64,000 nt of DNA from Pseudomonas sp. PDM18. GTDB lineage: Bacteria; Pseudomonadota; Gammaproteobacteria; Pseudomonadales; Pseudomonadaceae. The notes beneath the pieces were generated by a model. The model saw only the letters and a program-made list of their open reading frames with translations, was not told where the DNA came from and searched no databases. Positions 36,848 through 47,400 of the stretch are shown here, one piece after another (the first letter of the stretch is position 1; every line of letters starts with the position of its first letter). The translations under genes and the position numbers were made by a program. The stretch spans positions 1 to 64,000 of the forward strand of contig NZ_JACVBX010000002.1 in assembly GCF_014852585.1 (NCBI RefSeq), read 5' to 3'.

Positions 36848-37516
36848 TCAGACCCACTCGGTGCTGCGCTTGCGGCGCACACGCAGCATGGTCGGCAAGA
36901 TCAGCCCGGCGAGCAGGCCGGCGCCGGCGATGCTGCCGCCGTAGGCCATGTAGCGCATTAACACCTGCTTGTTCTCGTCGCCCAGTTGCGCCTGGGTATC
37001 ACGCAGCTGCGAGCGTGCCTGGTTCAGCTCGGCGTCCAGCGCGCTGCGCGCGGCCTGCAACTCGTCGATGAGCTTCTTGCGCGCGTCCAGGGTTTCCTGC
37101 ATGCCCTGCACGCGGTTTTTCCAGGAGTCGTCGATGGTCTGCAACTGGGTGGTCAACTCGGTGACCTTCTGTTCCAGCGAGGGCAAGCGCTCGGCCTGAC
37201 CGGGCTTCTCCTGCAGGTCTTTGCTGGCGATCCACACGGTGCTGCCGCTGTCGCTGCGTACCTGGCTGTAGTCGCCAGAAGTGCTGACCAGCTGGACCTT
37301 TTGGCCGGAGGTCAGGGTGCCGACGATGCGGTAGCCGTCGGTGGGGCCGCTGCGCACGTAGGTGCTCAGGCTGTCGTTCACCCAGCGCGCGTTGCTGGCG
37401 GGCTCCTCGGCCCTGACCGGGGCGCCTGCGGCCAGCAGACCGGCGAACAGGCAGGCACCCAGGATGCGGGTCTGGAGGGAAGAAACTCGTGCGGGGAAGC
37501 GACGCGATAGGGACAT
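36848..37516 (-). CDS. SH3-domain inner-membrane protein with coiled coil (TIGR04211-like)
   Basis: The protein has a signal peptide, a bacterial SH3 domain (about residues 45–105: STYVRSGPTDGYRIVGTLTSGQKVQLV…TVWIASKDL), a long coiled coil (about 110–185) and a C-terminal transmembrane helix (SIAGAGLLAGLILPTML) with a basic tail RVRRKR. This layout defines the TIGR04211 group, periplasmic with a C-terminal inner-membrane anchor, of unknown function. The count is 222 residues from ATG 37516; a start two codons earlier is equally possible. Confidence 0.8.
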   Translation of the reverse strand: MSLSRRFPARVSSLQTRILGACLFAGLLAAGAPVRAEEPASNARWVNDSLSTYVRSGPTDGYRIVGTLTSGQKVQLVSTSGDYSQVRSDSGSTVWIASKDLQEKPGQAERLPSLEQKVTELTTQLQTIDDSWKNRVQGMQETLDARKKLIDELQAARSALDAELNQARSQLRDTQAQLGDENKQVLMRYMAYGGSIAGAGLLAGLILPTMLRVRRKRSTEWV

Positions 37517-37793
37517 GGGCAATCTTCACATGACTTGGAACGAAACCCGCCTTGCGGGAGCGAAAACGTCGGCCGGGAAACTTATTGAGAACTGACCGGG
37601 TGGCCAATGGCCAGGAAACCCACCCGGGGGGCCGACAGCACACAGACAGTTGTCGGACGCCGAGAGTTCACCGTTGAGAAAATGCACGGATGAGTGGTGG
37701 AAATTGCCTGTAATGGCAGGGAAGCCCGTGTGCCGGATAACCGAATCGTCATCCTTGCCTCAGCTTCCCGTTAGCGGCGGCCTCTTAAGGTGG

Positions 37794-37821
37794 AGTCACT
37801 TTCAACCACCACGAGGTGACT
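37794..37821 (+). promoter_or_regulatory. Hairpin covering the DUF2790 ribosome binding site
   Basis: AGTCAC (37794–37799) can pair with GTGACT (37816–37821), whose first bases are part of the GAGGTG ribosome binding site; the start codon follows at 37825. Overlapping GGTGG/CCACC pairing is an alternative. The remaining 250 bp upstream shows no gene. Confidence 0.4.
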
Positions 37822-37824
37822 GCC

Positions 37825-38160
37825 ATGAAACTCTCCCGCATCTTTCTGACCGCGGCCCTGCTGGGCGCTTCCTCCCTGGCCCTGGCCGACGGTGGCGGCG
37901 ACATCACCTTCGCCCGCATGGAGCAGGCCCGCCAGCAAGCCATGCAGGCCCGCCAGAGCGCACCGTCGCCTACGCAGATCGCCGAGGCGAAGCAGTACAC
38001 CTATGGGATGAACCTGGACATCGCCGAGGTCGTCGCAGTAACGCCCATGAGCAACGACTGCGGCGTGATTCCGGTGCAGTTGCGCTACAAGGATTCCTTC
38101 GGCGACGAGCAGGCCATCGAGTACCGCACTGAGCGCGTCGCCTGCCGCGCCACCCGCTGA
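37825..38160 (+). CDS. DUF2790 periplasmic protein
   Basis: The 111-residue protein has a signal peptide cleaved after LALA (residue 21). The mature C-terminal half is the DUF2790 domain (YTYGMNLDIAEVVAVTPMSNDCGVIPVQLRYKDSFGDEQAIEYRTERVAC) with two Cys that could form a disulphide. DUF2790 genes are Pseudomonas-specific, often found beside heavy-metal two-component systems, as here next to czcS. Function is unknown; a periplasmic metal-stress role is inferred from location. Confidence 0.82.
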   Translation: MKLSRIFLTAALLGASSLALADGGGDITFARMEQARQQAMQARQSAPSPTQIAEAKQYTYGMNLDIAEVVAVTPMSNDCGVIPVQLRYKDSFGDEQAIEYRTERVACRATR

Positions 38161-38177
38161 TCCTGAACTGATGGCGT

Positions 38178-39563
38178 TCAGTCGGGTGAGGAAGGAAACG
38201 TCAAGAGGAAGCGCGTCGGCCCTTCCTCCGAGCTTTGCGCGCTGGTCGACCCCAGATGCAAGTCCATGATCGAGCGCACGATGGCCAGCCCCAGGCCCGT
38301 GCCGCCCTGCGCGCGCGAGCGGCCCTTGTCCACCCGGTAGAAACGCTCGAACAGGTGCTCCAGGTGCTCGGCGGCAATGCCTGCGCCAGGGTTCTGCACC
38401 TGCAGCGTCACGGCTTCGCCATCGTCCCGAATTTGCACGCTGATGCGCTCGCCCTCGGGCGTGTGGCGGATGGCGTTGGACAGCAGGTTGGAAATGGCGC
38501 GCTGGATCATCAGGCGGTCGCCCACCACCAGTCCGTTACCTTCGATGACGATGGAGAGCGACTTCTCCTCGGCACTGAAATCGAACAGTTCGGCGACCTT
38601 CGCCGCCTCCTCTTCCAGCCGCACCGGCTCCTGCGGCAGCAGCGTGCGCGGATGGCTGACCTGGGCGAGAAACAGCATGTCGCTGACGATCCGACCGACC
38701 CGCTCCAGTTCCTCGGTGCTCGCCGCCAGCACCGCTTCGTACTCTTCCTTTTCCCGTGGCCGCGACAGCGTCACCTGAGCCTTGCCCAGCAGGTTGCCGA
38801 TGGGCGAGCGCAGTTCGTGGGCGATGTCGTCGGAGAACTGCGTGAGCTGCTGCACGCCGCCATCCAGCCGATGCAGCATCAGGTTCAGTGCCCGCGCCGC
38901 CTTGCCCAGCTCACGTGGCAGGTCCTGCAGCGGAATGCGGTGGCTGAGGTCCTGAGTGGTGACCAGCGAAGCAACCTGACCAAACTGGCGCAACGGCTGC
39001 AGGCCACGCTTGGCCACCAGGCGCGCGCCGAGGGCGATCAGCAGCAGCAGCGGTGGCACCGCTAGCCAGGCCGAACGCAGGAAAGCGCCGAGCAGCGCGT
39101 CGTCGTCGCGCCGATCCAGGGTGAGGAACACCCGCAGGCTGTTGCCGTCGCGCAGACGGACAAGGCTGCGTTCGGTGAGCAGCCGGCGGCCGTCCGGCGC
39201 GGTCCAGCCGAAGGCGCGACCGTTGCCGGCGAACTCATCGAGTATCGGCAGATCGGCATGCGGCCCGCTGCTGAATTGCGCCGCTCGCCCGCGCCGTTCA
39301 TCGAGCAGCGCGGCGCTGAGGTTGTCGTGGCCCATCAGTTGGTCCTGCAGGGCGTGGCCGCGCAGGGGGAGGGCGGCGAGGCCGGGGTCGGCCTCCAGCG
39401 CGTGGCGCAGTTGCCCGAGCTTGTCCTCCAGCTCGCGGTGGGCGCGTTGGTCCAGCTGATGGTCGAGGGCGAGATAGGCCAGGGTGAGCAGCAGGATCAT
39501 CAGCACCGAACCCAACAGGCCGACCCACAGGCCGATGCGCAGCGACAGGCTGGCTGGCTTCAT
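38178..39563 (-). CDS. czcS: Heavy-metal sensor histidine kinase
   Basis: The 461-residue membrane kinase has two transmembrane helices (about 9–33 and 165–185) around a periplasmic sensor, HAMP (about 190–240), HisKA with His249 (FSDDIAHELRSPIG) and HATPase_c (N-box SNLLSNAIRHTPEG, G2 GGTGLGLAIV). This is the CzcS/CusS/CopS type, which senses Zn, Cd, Co or Cu in the periplasm. Its ATG overlaps the response-regulator stop (ATGA). The czcCBA operon lies just beyond, divergent, so the assignment to czcS is strong by context. Confidence 0.88.
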   Translation of the reverse strand: MKPASLSLRIGLWVGLLGSVLMILLLTLAYLALDHQLDQRAHRELEDKLGQLRHALEADPGLAALPLRGHALQDQLMGHDNLSAALLDERRGRAAQFSSGPHADLPILDEFAGNGRAFGWTAPDGRRLLTERSLVRLRDGNSLRVFLTLDRRDDDALLGAFLRSAWLAVPPLLLLIALGARLVAKRGLQPLRQFGQVASLVTTQDLSHRIPLQDLPRELGKAARALNLMLHRLDGGVQQLTQFSDDIAHELRSPIGNLLGKAQVTLSRPREKEEYEAVLAASTEELERVGRIVSDMLFLAQVSHPRTLLPQEPVRLEEEAAKVAELFDFSAEEKSLSIVIEGNGLVVGDRLMIQRAISNLLSNAIRHTPEGERISVQIRDDGEAVTLQVQNPGAGIAAEHLEHLFERFYRVDKGRSRAQGGTGLGLAIVRSIMDLHLGSTSAQSSEEGPTRFLLTFPSSPD

Positions 39564-40234
39564 ACGCGGGGCTCCAGCACGTAGCCGACCCCGCGCAGGG
39601 TGTGGATCAGCTTGTCGGCGAAGGGATCGTCGACCTTCGCGCGCAGGCGGCGGATGGTGACTTCCACCACGTTGGTGTCGCAGTCGAAGTTCATGTCCCA
39701 GACCAGCGAGATGATCTGCGTGCGCGAGAGCACTTCGCCGCTGCGGCTCATCAGCAGGTGCAGCAGGGCGAACTCCTTGCTGGTCAGGTCGATGCGCTGG
39801 CTGTCGCGATAGGCGCGATGGCGGCCGGGGTCCAGCTCCAGCCCGCCGATCTGCAGGACCTGCGGCTGGTCGATGCGTTCGCTGCGGCGCATCAGCGAGC
39901 GTACGCGGGCCAGCAGTTCGGGGAACTCGAAGGGCTTGAGCAGATAGTCGTCGGCGCCCAGGTCGAAGCCTTTCACCCGCTCGGTGAGGCGGCCGCGGGC
40001 GGTCAGCATCATCACCCGGATGTCGCTGTGCTGGCGCAGACTGGCGAGCACGCCCCAGCCGTCCATCTGCGGCAGGTTCACATCGAGGATGACCAGATCG
40101 TAGGCGCACTGGCGGGCCAGGTGCAGGCCGTCGACGCCGTTGTCGGCGCGGTCGACGACATAGCCACTTTCGCTCAGTCCCTGTTGCAGATAATCGGCCG
40201 TCTTGTGGTCGTCCTCGATAAGCAGGATTTTCAT
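39560..40234 (-). CDS. czcR: Heavy-metal response regulator, OmpR family
   Basis: The 224-residue regulator has a receiver with phospho-acceptor Asp51 (DLVILDVNLP) and an OmpR/PhoB winged helix (LTSKEFALLHLLMSRSGEVLSRTQIISLVWDMNFDCDTNVVEVTIRRLRAKVDDPF) typical of CzcR/CopR/CusR. It is translationally coupled to the kinase and divergent from czcCBA across a 403-bp region holding a palindrome. In P. aeruginosa CzcR activates czcCBA and represses oprD, giving cross-resistance to carbapenems; whether that holds here is untested. Confidence 0.9.
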   Translation of the reverse strand: MKILLIEDDHKTADYLQQGLSESGYVVDRADNGVDGLHLARQCAYDLVILDVNLPQMDGWGVLASLRQHSDIRVMMLTARGRLTERVKGFDLGADDYLLKPFEFPELLARVRSLMRRSERIDQPQVLQIGGLELDPGRHRAYRDSQRIDLTSKEFALLHLLMSRSGEVLSRTQIISLVWDMNFDCDTNVVEVTIRRLRAKVDDPFADKLIHTLRGVGYVLEPRV

Positions 40235-40525
40235 GAATAGTTACCCGGTAATTGCGTGAAGAGTGATGCCGCAGGCGTAGGGAAAGTTCAGGCCGACAAC
40301 GAGAAAGGCGCGCAGTCTAGAAGCTGTAGCGACTTCAGGGTCAACGGTGGCGATGTCGCATTTCTTGCTGCTGAAGAAATGCTGAAAGTTCTGTAGGTGG
40401 CTGGTCTTAAAGGAATTTCAGAAGTGATCGGGTTTCGCCGAAGTTCGTTGAATTGTTTCCTGAAGTTACCTGGAAGAAGCGCGTGGCCTTTTTAAATACA
40501 TACAACGGGAAGTCGGCAGATGGCC

Positions 40526-40543
40526 AATTACATGTTTGTAATT
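40526..40543. promoter_or_regulatory. Palindrome between czcR and czcC, candidate CzcR box
   Basis: AATTACA–TGTT–TGTAATT is a perfect 18-bp dyad, 95 nt before czcC, in an otherwise AT-richer 403-bp divergent promoter region with no gene. It has the ATTACA/TGTAAT arm form of heavy-metal OmpR-type regulator boxes. Confidence 0.6.
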
Positions 40544-40637
40544 ATCCAGTCACCTTGCCGCTAGAGAGGCACTTCTAGATTCGCCGGTGGAAATGACGGC
40601 ATGCCGTCGAAGTTGACTCCACCGTGCGAGGTTCGCC

Positions 40638-41885
40638 GTGTTTTCAAGACGTAATGGATGGGCCGCGCCGGCAATGCTGCTGGCGTTGTTGCTCTGGCAG
40701 TTGCCAAGCAAGGCGCAGGCCCGCGAGATCGGAATCGAGGAGGCCCTGCAGGCCGCTGCCAGCGGTAATCCTGAGCTAGCCGCCAGCGGCAGGGAAATCG
40801 GCATCGCCCAGGGGCTGCGCGATCAAGCTGGCCTGCTGCGCAACCCGACCTTGTCCTGGGAGCAGGAGGGCACCGAGTCGCGCAATCGCACCACCACCCT
40901 CGGCATCAGCCAGCCGCTGGAGCTGGGCGGCAAGCGCGGCGCGCGGGTGGAGCTGGCCGAGCGCGGCCAGGACGTCGCAGCGCTGGGCCTTGAATCGCGG
41001 CGCAACCAATTGCGTGGCGAGGTGATCGCGGTTTTCTTCACGGCCTTGCGCGCTCAGGAGCGGGAGCGCCTGGCGCAGCAGACCGTAGAGCTGGCACAGC
41101 GCGGCGTGACCGCCGCTGAGGGGCGCGTGCGCGCCGGCAAGGCGCCGCCTCTGGAGGCCAACCGCGCGCAGGTGCAACTGGCCGAGGTACGTCTGGAGCA
41201 GGACCGCGCCCGTCGCGAGCGCGCGGATGCCAACCAGGCGCTGGCCGCGCTGATGGGGCGGGCCTCGCCGGACTTCACCGGCGTGCGCGCCGAAAGTGCC
41301 GGGTCCTTGCCCGCGCTGCCAAATCCCGATGAGCTGCTGCGTCGTCTCGGCGACAGCGCGGAAATGCGCCTGGCGCAGGGGCGCATCGACGAGGGCGAAG
41401 CCGCCGTGCGGCTGGCGAAGACCCAGCGCATTCCCGACCTCGACGTCAGCCTGGGTAGCCAGGAGGCCATCGAGGAGGGCAAACGCGACCGCATCGCGGT
41501 GATCGGTTTCAGCCTGCCGTTGCCGCTGTTCGACCGCAACCAGGGCAACATCCTCGCCGAATCCCGCCGCGCCGATCAGGCCCGCGACCTGCGCAACGCC
41601 ACCGAACTGCGCTTGCGCCAGGAAACCCAGCAGGCGCTGCAGCAGTGGAGCACCGCCCAGGGTGAGGTGAATACCTTCCGCCAGACCATCCTGCCTAGCG
41701 CCCAGACCGCCGTGGAAAGCGCCACGCGCGGTTTCGAGATGGGCAAGTTCGGCTTCCTCGAAGTGCTCGACGCCCAGCGCACGCTGATCACCGCCCGCGA
41801 CCAGTACCTGCGCGCGCTGGCCCAGGTCAGCGACGCCTGGGGACGGATCGAAAGGATCTACGGCGATGTCGGCGCGGCCCACTAA
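40638..41885 (+). CDS. czcC: Outer membrane factor of Czc metal efflux
   Basis: The 415-residue TolC-superfamily protein has a signal peptide (ending near QAR, residue 29) and the CzcC-type features LRNPTLSWEQEG, LGISQPLELGGKRGAR and the closing FLEVLDAQRTLITARDQYLRALAQ. It forms the outer-membrane duct for the CzcBA pump. It heads the operon czcC–small ORF–czcB–czcA, and its 3' end overlaps the small ORF by 20 nt. Confidence 0.93.
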   Translation: MFSRRNGWAAPAMLLALLLWQLPSKAQAREIGIEEALQAAASGNPELAASGREIGIAQGLRDQAGLLRNPTLSWEQEGTESRNRTTTLGISQPLELGGKRGARVELAERGQDVAALGLESRRNQLRGEVIAVFFTALRAQERERLAQQTVELAQRGVTAAEGRVRAGKAPPLEANRAQVQLAEVRLEQDRARRERADANQALAALMGRASPDFTGVRAESAGSLPALPNPDELLRRLGDSAEMRLAQGRIDEGEAAVRLAKTQRIPDLDVSLGSQEAIEEGKRDRIAVIGFSLPLPLFDRNQGNILAESRRADQARDLRNATELRLRQETQQALQQWSTAQGEVNTFRQTILPSAQTAVESATRGFEMGKFGFLEVLDAQRTLITARDQYLRALAQVSDAWGRIERIYGDVGAAH

Positions 41886-42060
41886 CCGTTGCCGGGCCTG
41901 GCTCGGCCTGCTGCTCCTGAGCCTGACGCCAACGGCTGCCGCACCCATTACCGGCGTGCCCGTGCACTGGTGCGTCCACGAGCTCTTCAGCACTCTCAAT
42001 CACCCTGCGGTGCTTGCGCTGCGGCGCGGCGCCGGCGGAAATTTCCCGGAGCTTCCATGA
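41866..42060 (+). CDS. Small ORF coupled between czcC and czcB
   Basis: This 64-codon frame starts inside the czcC end (ATG 41866) and stops at TGA 42058–42060, overlapping the czcB ATG as ATGA. It encodes a basic N terminus, a hydrophobic stretch WLGLLLLSLTPTAAAP like a signal peptide, and a short mature part with HWCVHELFSTLNHP, a Cys/His cluster that could bind metal. Exact coupling on both sides argues for translation. It could be a small periplasmic metal protein or only a leader that couples czcB translation. I do not recognise a family. Confidence 0.5.
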   Translation: MSARPTNRCRAWLGLLLLSLTPTAAAPITGVPVHWCVHELFSTLNHPAVLALRRGAGGNFPELP

Positions 42061-43307
42061 TCAAGAAAACCCCTTTTGCCGCCGCCGTTCTGCTGGCCTC
42101 CGTGCTGGGCGTCAGCGCCTACGCCTGGATGGGCAGCGAACAGGCCGGTGACAGCCACCTCGAGGACGCGACCCATGCGGACGGCGAGCACCACGGTAAC
42201 GCCGCGCCGACGCGTCATGCCGAAGCAACCAGCCATGTCGATGGCGAGCATCACACCGTTCAGGATACGGAAGGCGAAGAGGAGGGCCTGCACCTCAGCC
42301 CTGCGCAGATACAGGCTGCCGGCATCCAGTTGGCCACGGCCGGGCCGCAGGCGCTGAACGAAGCTTTCAGCCTGCCCGGCGAGATCGGCTTCGACCAGGA
42401 CCGCACCGCCCATGTCGTGCCGCGCACCCCCGGCGTGGTGGAGTCGGTGGCGGTAGACCTCGGGCAGAGCGTGAACAAAGGTCAGCTGCTGGCAGTGATC
42501 GCCAGCCAGCAGGTTTCCGAATTGCGCAGCGAGCTGGCCGCTGCCCAGCGCCGGGCGAGCCTGGCGAGCAAGACCTTCGAACGCGAGCGGGAGCTGTGGC
42601 AGGAGAAGATTTCCGCCGAGCAGGACTACCTGCAGGCGCGCCAGGACCTGGAAGAAGCGCGCATCGCCCTGACTAACGCGCAGCAGAAGACCAACGCGTT
42701 GAGCGGCGTGTCAGCCAGCGCTGGCGGCAATCGCTATGAGCTTCGCGCGCCTTTCGACGGCGTGGTGGTGGAGAAGCACCTGGTGCCCGGCGAGGTGGTC
42801 AGCGAGACCACTGCGGCTTTCACGCTGTCCGACCTGTCGCGGGTCTGGGCCAGCTTCAGCGTGGCGCCGCAGGACTTGGCGCGAGTGCAAGTGGGTAAGC
42901 CGGCACGGGTGGAGGCGGCGGACCTCGGCATGCAGGTCGACGGCCGCGTCAGCTACGTCGGCAACCTGCTCGGCGAGCAGACCCGTAGCGCGGTGGCCCG
43001 CATCACCCTGGCCAATCCCGATGGCGCCTGGCGACCCGGCCTGTTCGTCAATGTGCGGGTGAGCAGCAGTGCGCGCCAGGTGCCGGTCGCGGTGCCGGAG
43101 TTGGCGATCCAGGAGGTGGAGGGCAAACCCAGCGTCTTCGTGCGCAGCGCAGAAGGCTTCGACCCGCGGCCGGTCGATCTCGGCGTCCGCAGCGCAGGTC
43201 TCGTCGAGGTGCTGGCCGGGCTTGTCGCCGGGGACCAGGTGGCGACTGAAGGCAGCTTCATTCTCAAGTCGGAGCTGGGCAAGGGCTCGGCGTCCCACGC
43301 GCACTGA
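42057..43307 (+). CDS. czcB: Periplasmic adaptor of Czc metal efflux
   Basis: The 416-residue membrane-fusion protein has an N-terminal membrane anchor or signal, then a His/Asp/Glu-rich linker (residues 30–70) with two copies of HxDGEHH. These are followed by the adaptor hairpin (about 150–215) and barrel domains (RAPFDGVVVEKHLVPGEVV). The His-rich segment is of the CzcB type and probably binds Zn, Cd or Co for delivery to CzcA. It is coupled by ATGA to the small ORF upstream and lies 12 bp before czcA. Confidence 0.92.
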   Translation: MIKKTPFAAAVLLASVLGVSAYAWMGSEQAGDSHLEDATHADGEHHGNAAPTRHAEATSHVDGEHHTVQDTEGEEEGLHLSPAQIQAAGIQLATAGPQALNEAFSLPGEIGFDQDRTAHVVPRTPGVVESVAVDLGQSVNKGQLLAVIASQQVSELRSELAAAQRRASLASKTFERERELWQEKISAEQDYLQARQDLEEARIALTNAQQKTNALSGVSASAGGNRYELRAPFDGVVVEKHLVPGEVVSETTAAFTLSDLSRVWASFSVAPQDLARVQVGKPARVEAADLGMQVDGRVSYVGNLLGEQTRSAVARITLANPDGAWRPGLFVNVRVSSSARQVPVAVPELAIQEVEGKPSVFVRSAEGFDPRPVDLGVRSAGLVEVLAGLVAGDQVATEGSFILKSELGKGSASHAH

Positions 43308-46469
<3,162 letters not shown>

Positions 46470-46690
46470 CGTCTTGCTCGCTCTCTTAGACGCCGGCCCT
46501 TTCCTTTGCTCTGGTGTTACGGGCCTGCTGCCTGGGCTTGGTTGTTTCAGCGCCGCATTGGCGTGCGCGCGGGCTTCTGGTTTCGCCCCCTCGGGCAACC
46601 CACTTTGGCAAACGACGGATGGCCGCCCCACCCAAAGTAGGCAAAGGTCTTGCCCCGGACATCCGGTTTTTCGCTTGGGGCGAAAAATAC

Positions 46691-46811
46691 CCTCGTTGAA
46701 GCGAAGTTTCAGGGCCCGAACTTGGCGTCCCCCTCGACGGGCCATCCCTGGCCCGACAGCGCTCTCGCGACATCCATGTCGCTCAACCCCTGAAACTCCG
46801 CTTCAACGAGG
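46691..46811. repeat. 121-bp element with 24-bp terminal inverted repeats
   Basis: The left arm (46691–46714, CCTCGTTGAAGCGAAG then TTTCAGGG) is the reverse complement of the right arm (46788–46811) with one mismatch in 24. Smaller stems lie inside: GGGCCA/TGGCCC and CGACAT/ATGTCG. It could form a long branched hairpin or be a MITE-like or REP-family element. Confidence 0.7.
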
Positions 46812-46888
46812 CCTCCTGAACGGAGCATTCGGCGTGTGCGAAAATTTCTCTGGAAGACCTCAAGAGCAAAAGCGAGAGCCGATGTTTG

Positions 46889-46965
46889 CGTAGGGCGAAT
46901 AACCCGGAACGGGTTATCCGCCGATACCACGGCGGCGGATAATGCTGGCGCGTTATGCGCCCTAC
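46889..46965. repeat. Two GTAGGGCG palindromic repeats
   Basis: CGTAGGGCGAATAACCC…GGGTTATCCGCCG (46889–46923) is followed within 10 bp by GGCGGCGGATAATGC…GCGTTATGCGCCCTAC (46932–46965), so the two units lie head to head like a BIME. Confidence 0.75.
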
Positions 46966-47195
46966 TGGCTCCATCGAAATCACGGCGGAGCGCGAACGTA
47001 GGATGGTGTGGAGCGCAGCGATACCTATGCTGTCGGAGTCGGAGCGCTGGAATCGATGGGTATCGCTTCGCTCGTGGAACGCCGCCCGCCCCATCCTGCA
47101 AGCGTACTTGCCGGGGAGGGGGGCAGAGTGCGGTTCGCGAGCAAGCTCGCTCCTACAGTCTCGCTTCAAGGCAATGGCAGGGAGCGTTTTCGCGG

Positions 47196-47224
47196 CGCAA
47201 AAAAAAGGCGCCCATGCGGGCGCC
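47196..47224 (-). terminator. Intrinsic terminator for the OprD-family porin
   Basis: On the minus strand a GGCGCCC/GGGCGCC stem with a 4-nt loop is followed by U8. It lies about 175 nt beyond the porin stop, with no gene between. Confidence 0.85.
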
Positions 47225-47400
47225 GAGAGTTCCTCTCCCCCCAAAGGGCACGTGGAGCGCCAGGGAGAGGAGCAGTGCTGCGGGGAAATCATCACCAGGA
47301 GCCTTGGGGGCGGTGATGACTTCCGTTATACGCAGGCGCGCCTAACGGGAGGCTGAGTCACAGCTGACAATTCTGTCATCCGCCCGCCACGCGAGGGGCA

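Larger units (their letters stand above)
46470..47195. other. Repeat-rich gap after czcA, no gene
   Basis: This non-coding stretch has no ORF with signal, RBS or family similarity; the plus-strand open frame 46447–46893 is low-complexity and judged spurious. It holds a CCCACTTTGG…CCCAAAGTAG inverted pair (near 46599–46640), the 121-bp inverted-repeat element (46691–46811), two GTAGGGCG palindromes (46889–46923 and 46932–46965), two GTAGGATGG units (46997–47028 and about 47055–47100) and a REP-like unit (47133–47156). Such density marks a repeat hot spot. Confidence 0.7.

Noticed and set aside
38178..40109. 643-codon frame joining the czcS frame to sequence upstream
   Set aside because: The upstream part is a shadow of czcR in another frame; czcS starts at 39563, where ATGA couples it to czcR.
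46599..46640. CCCACTTTGG…CCCAAAGTAG inverted pair as an insertion sequence end
   Set aside because: No transposase or second end was found; it resembles a common intergenic repeat of pseudomonads.
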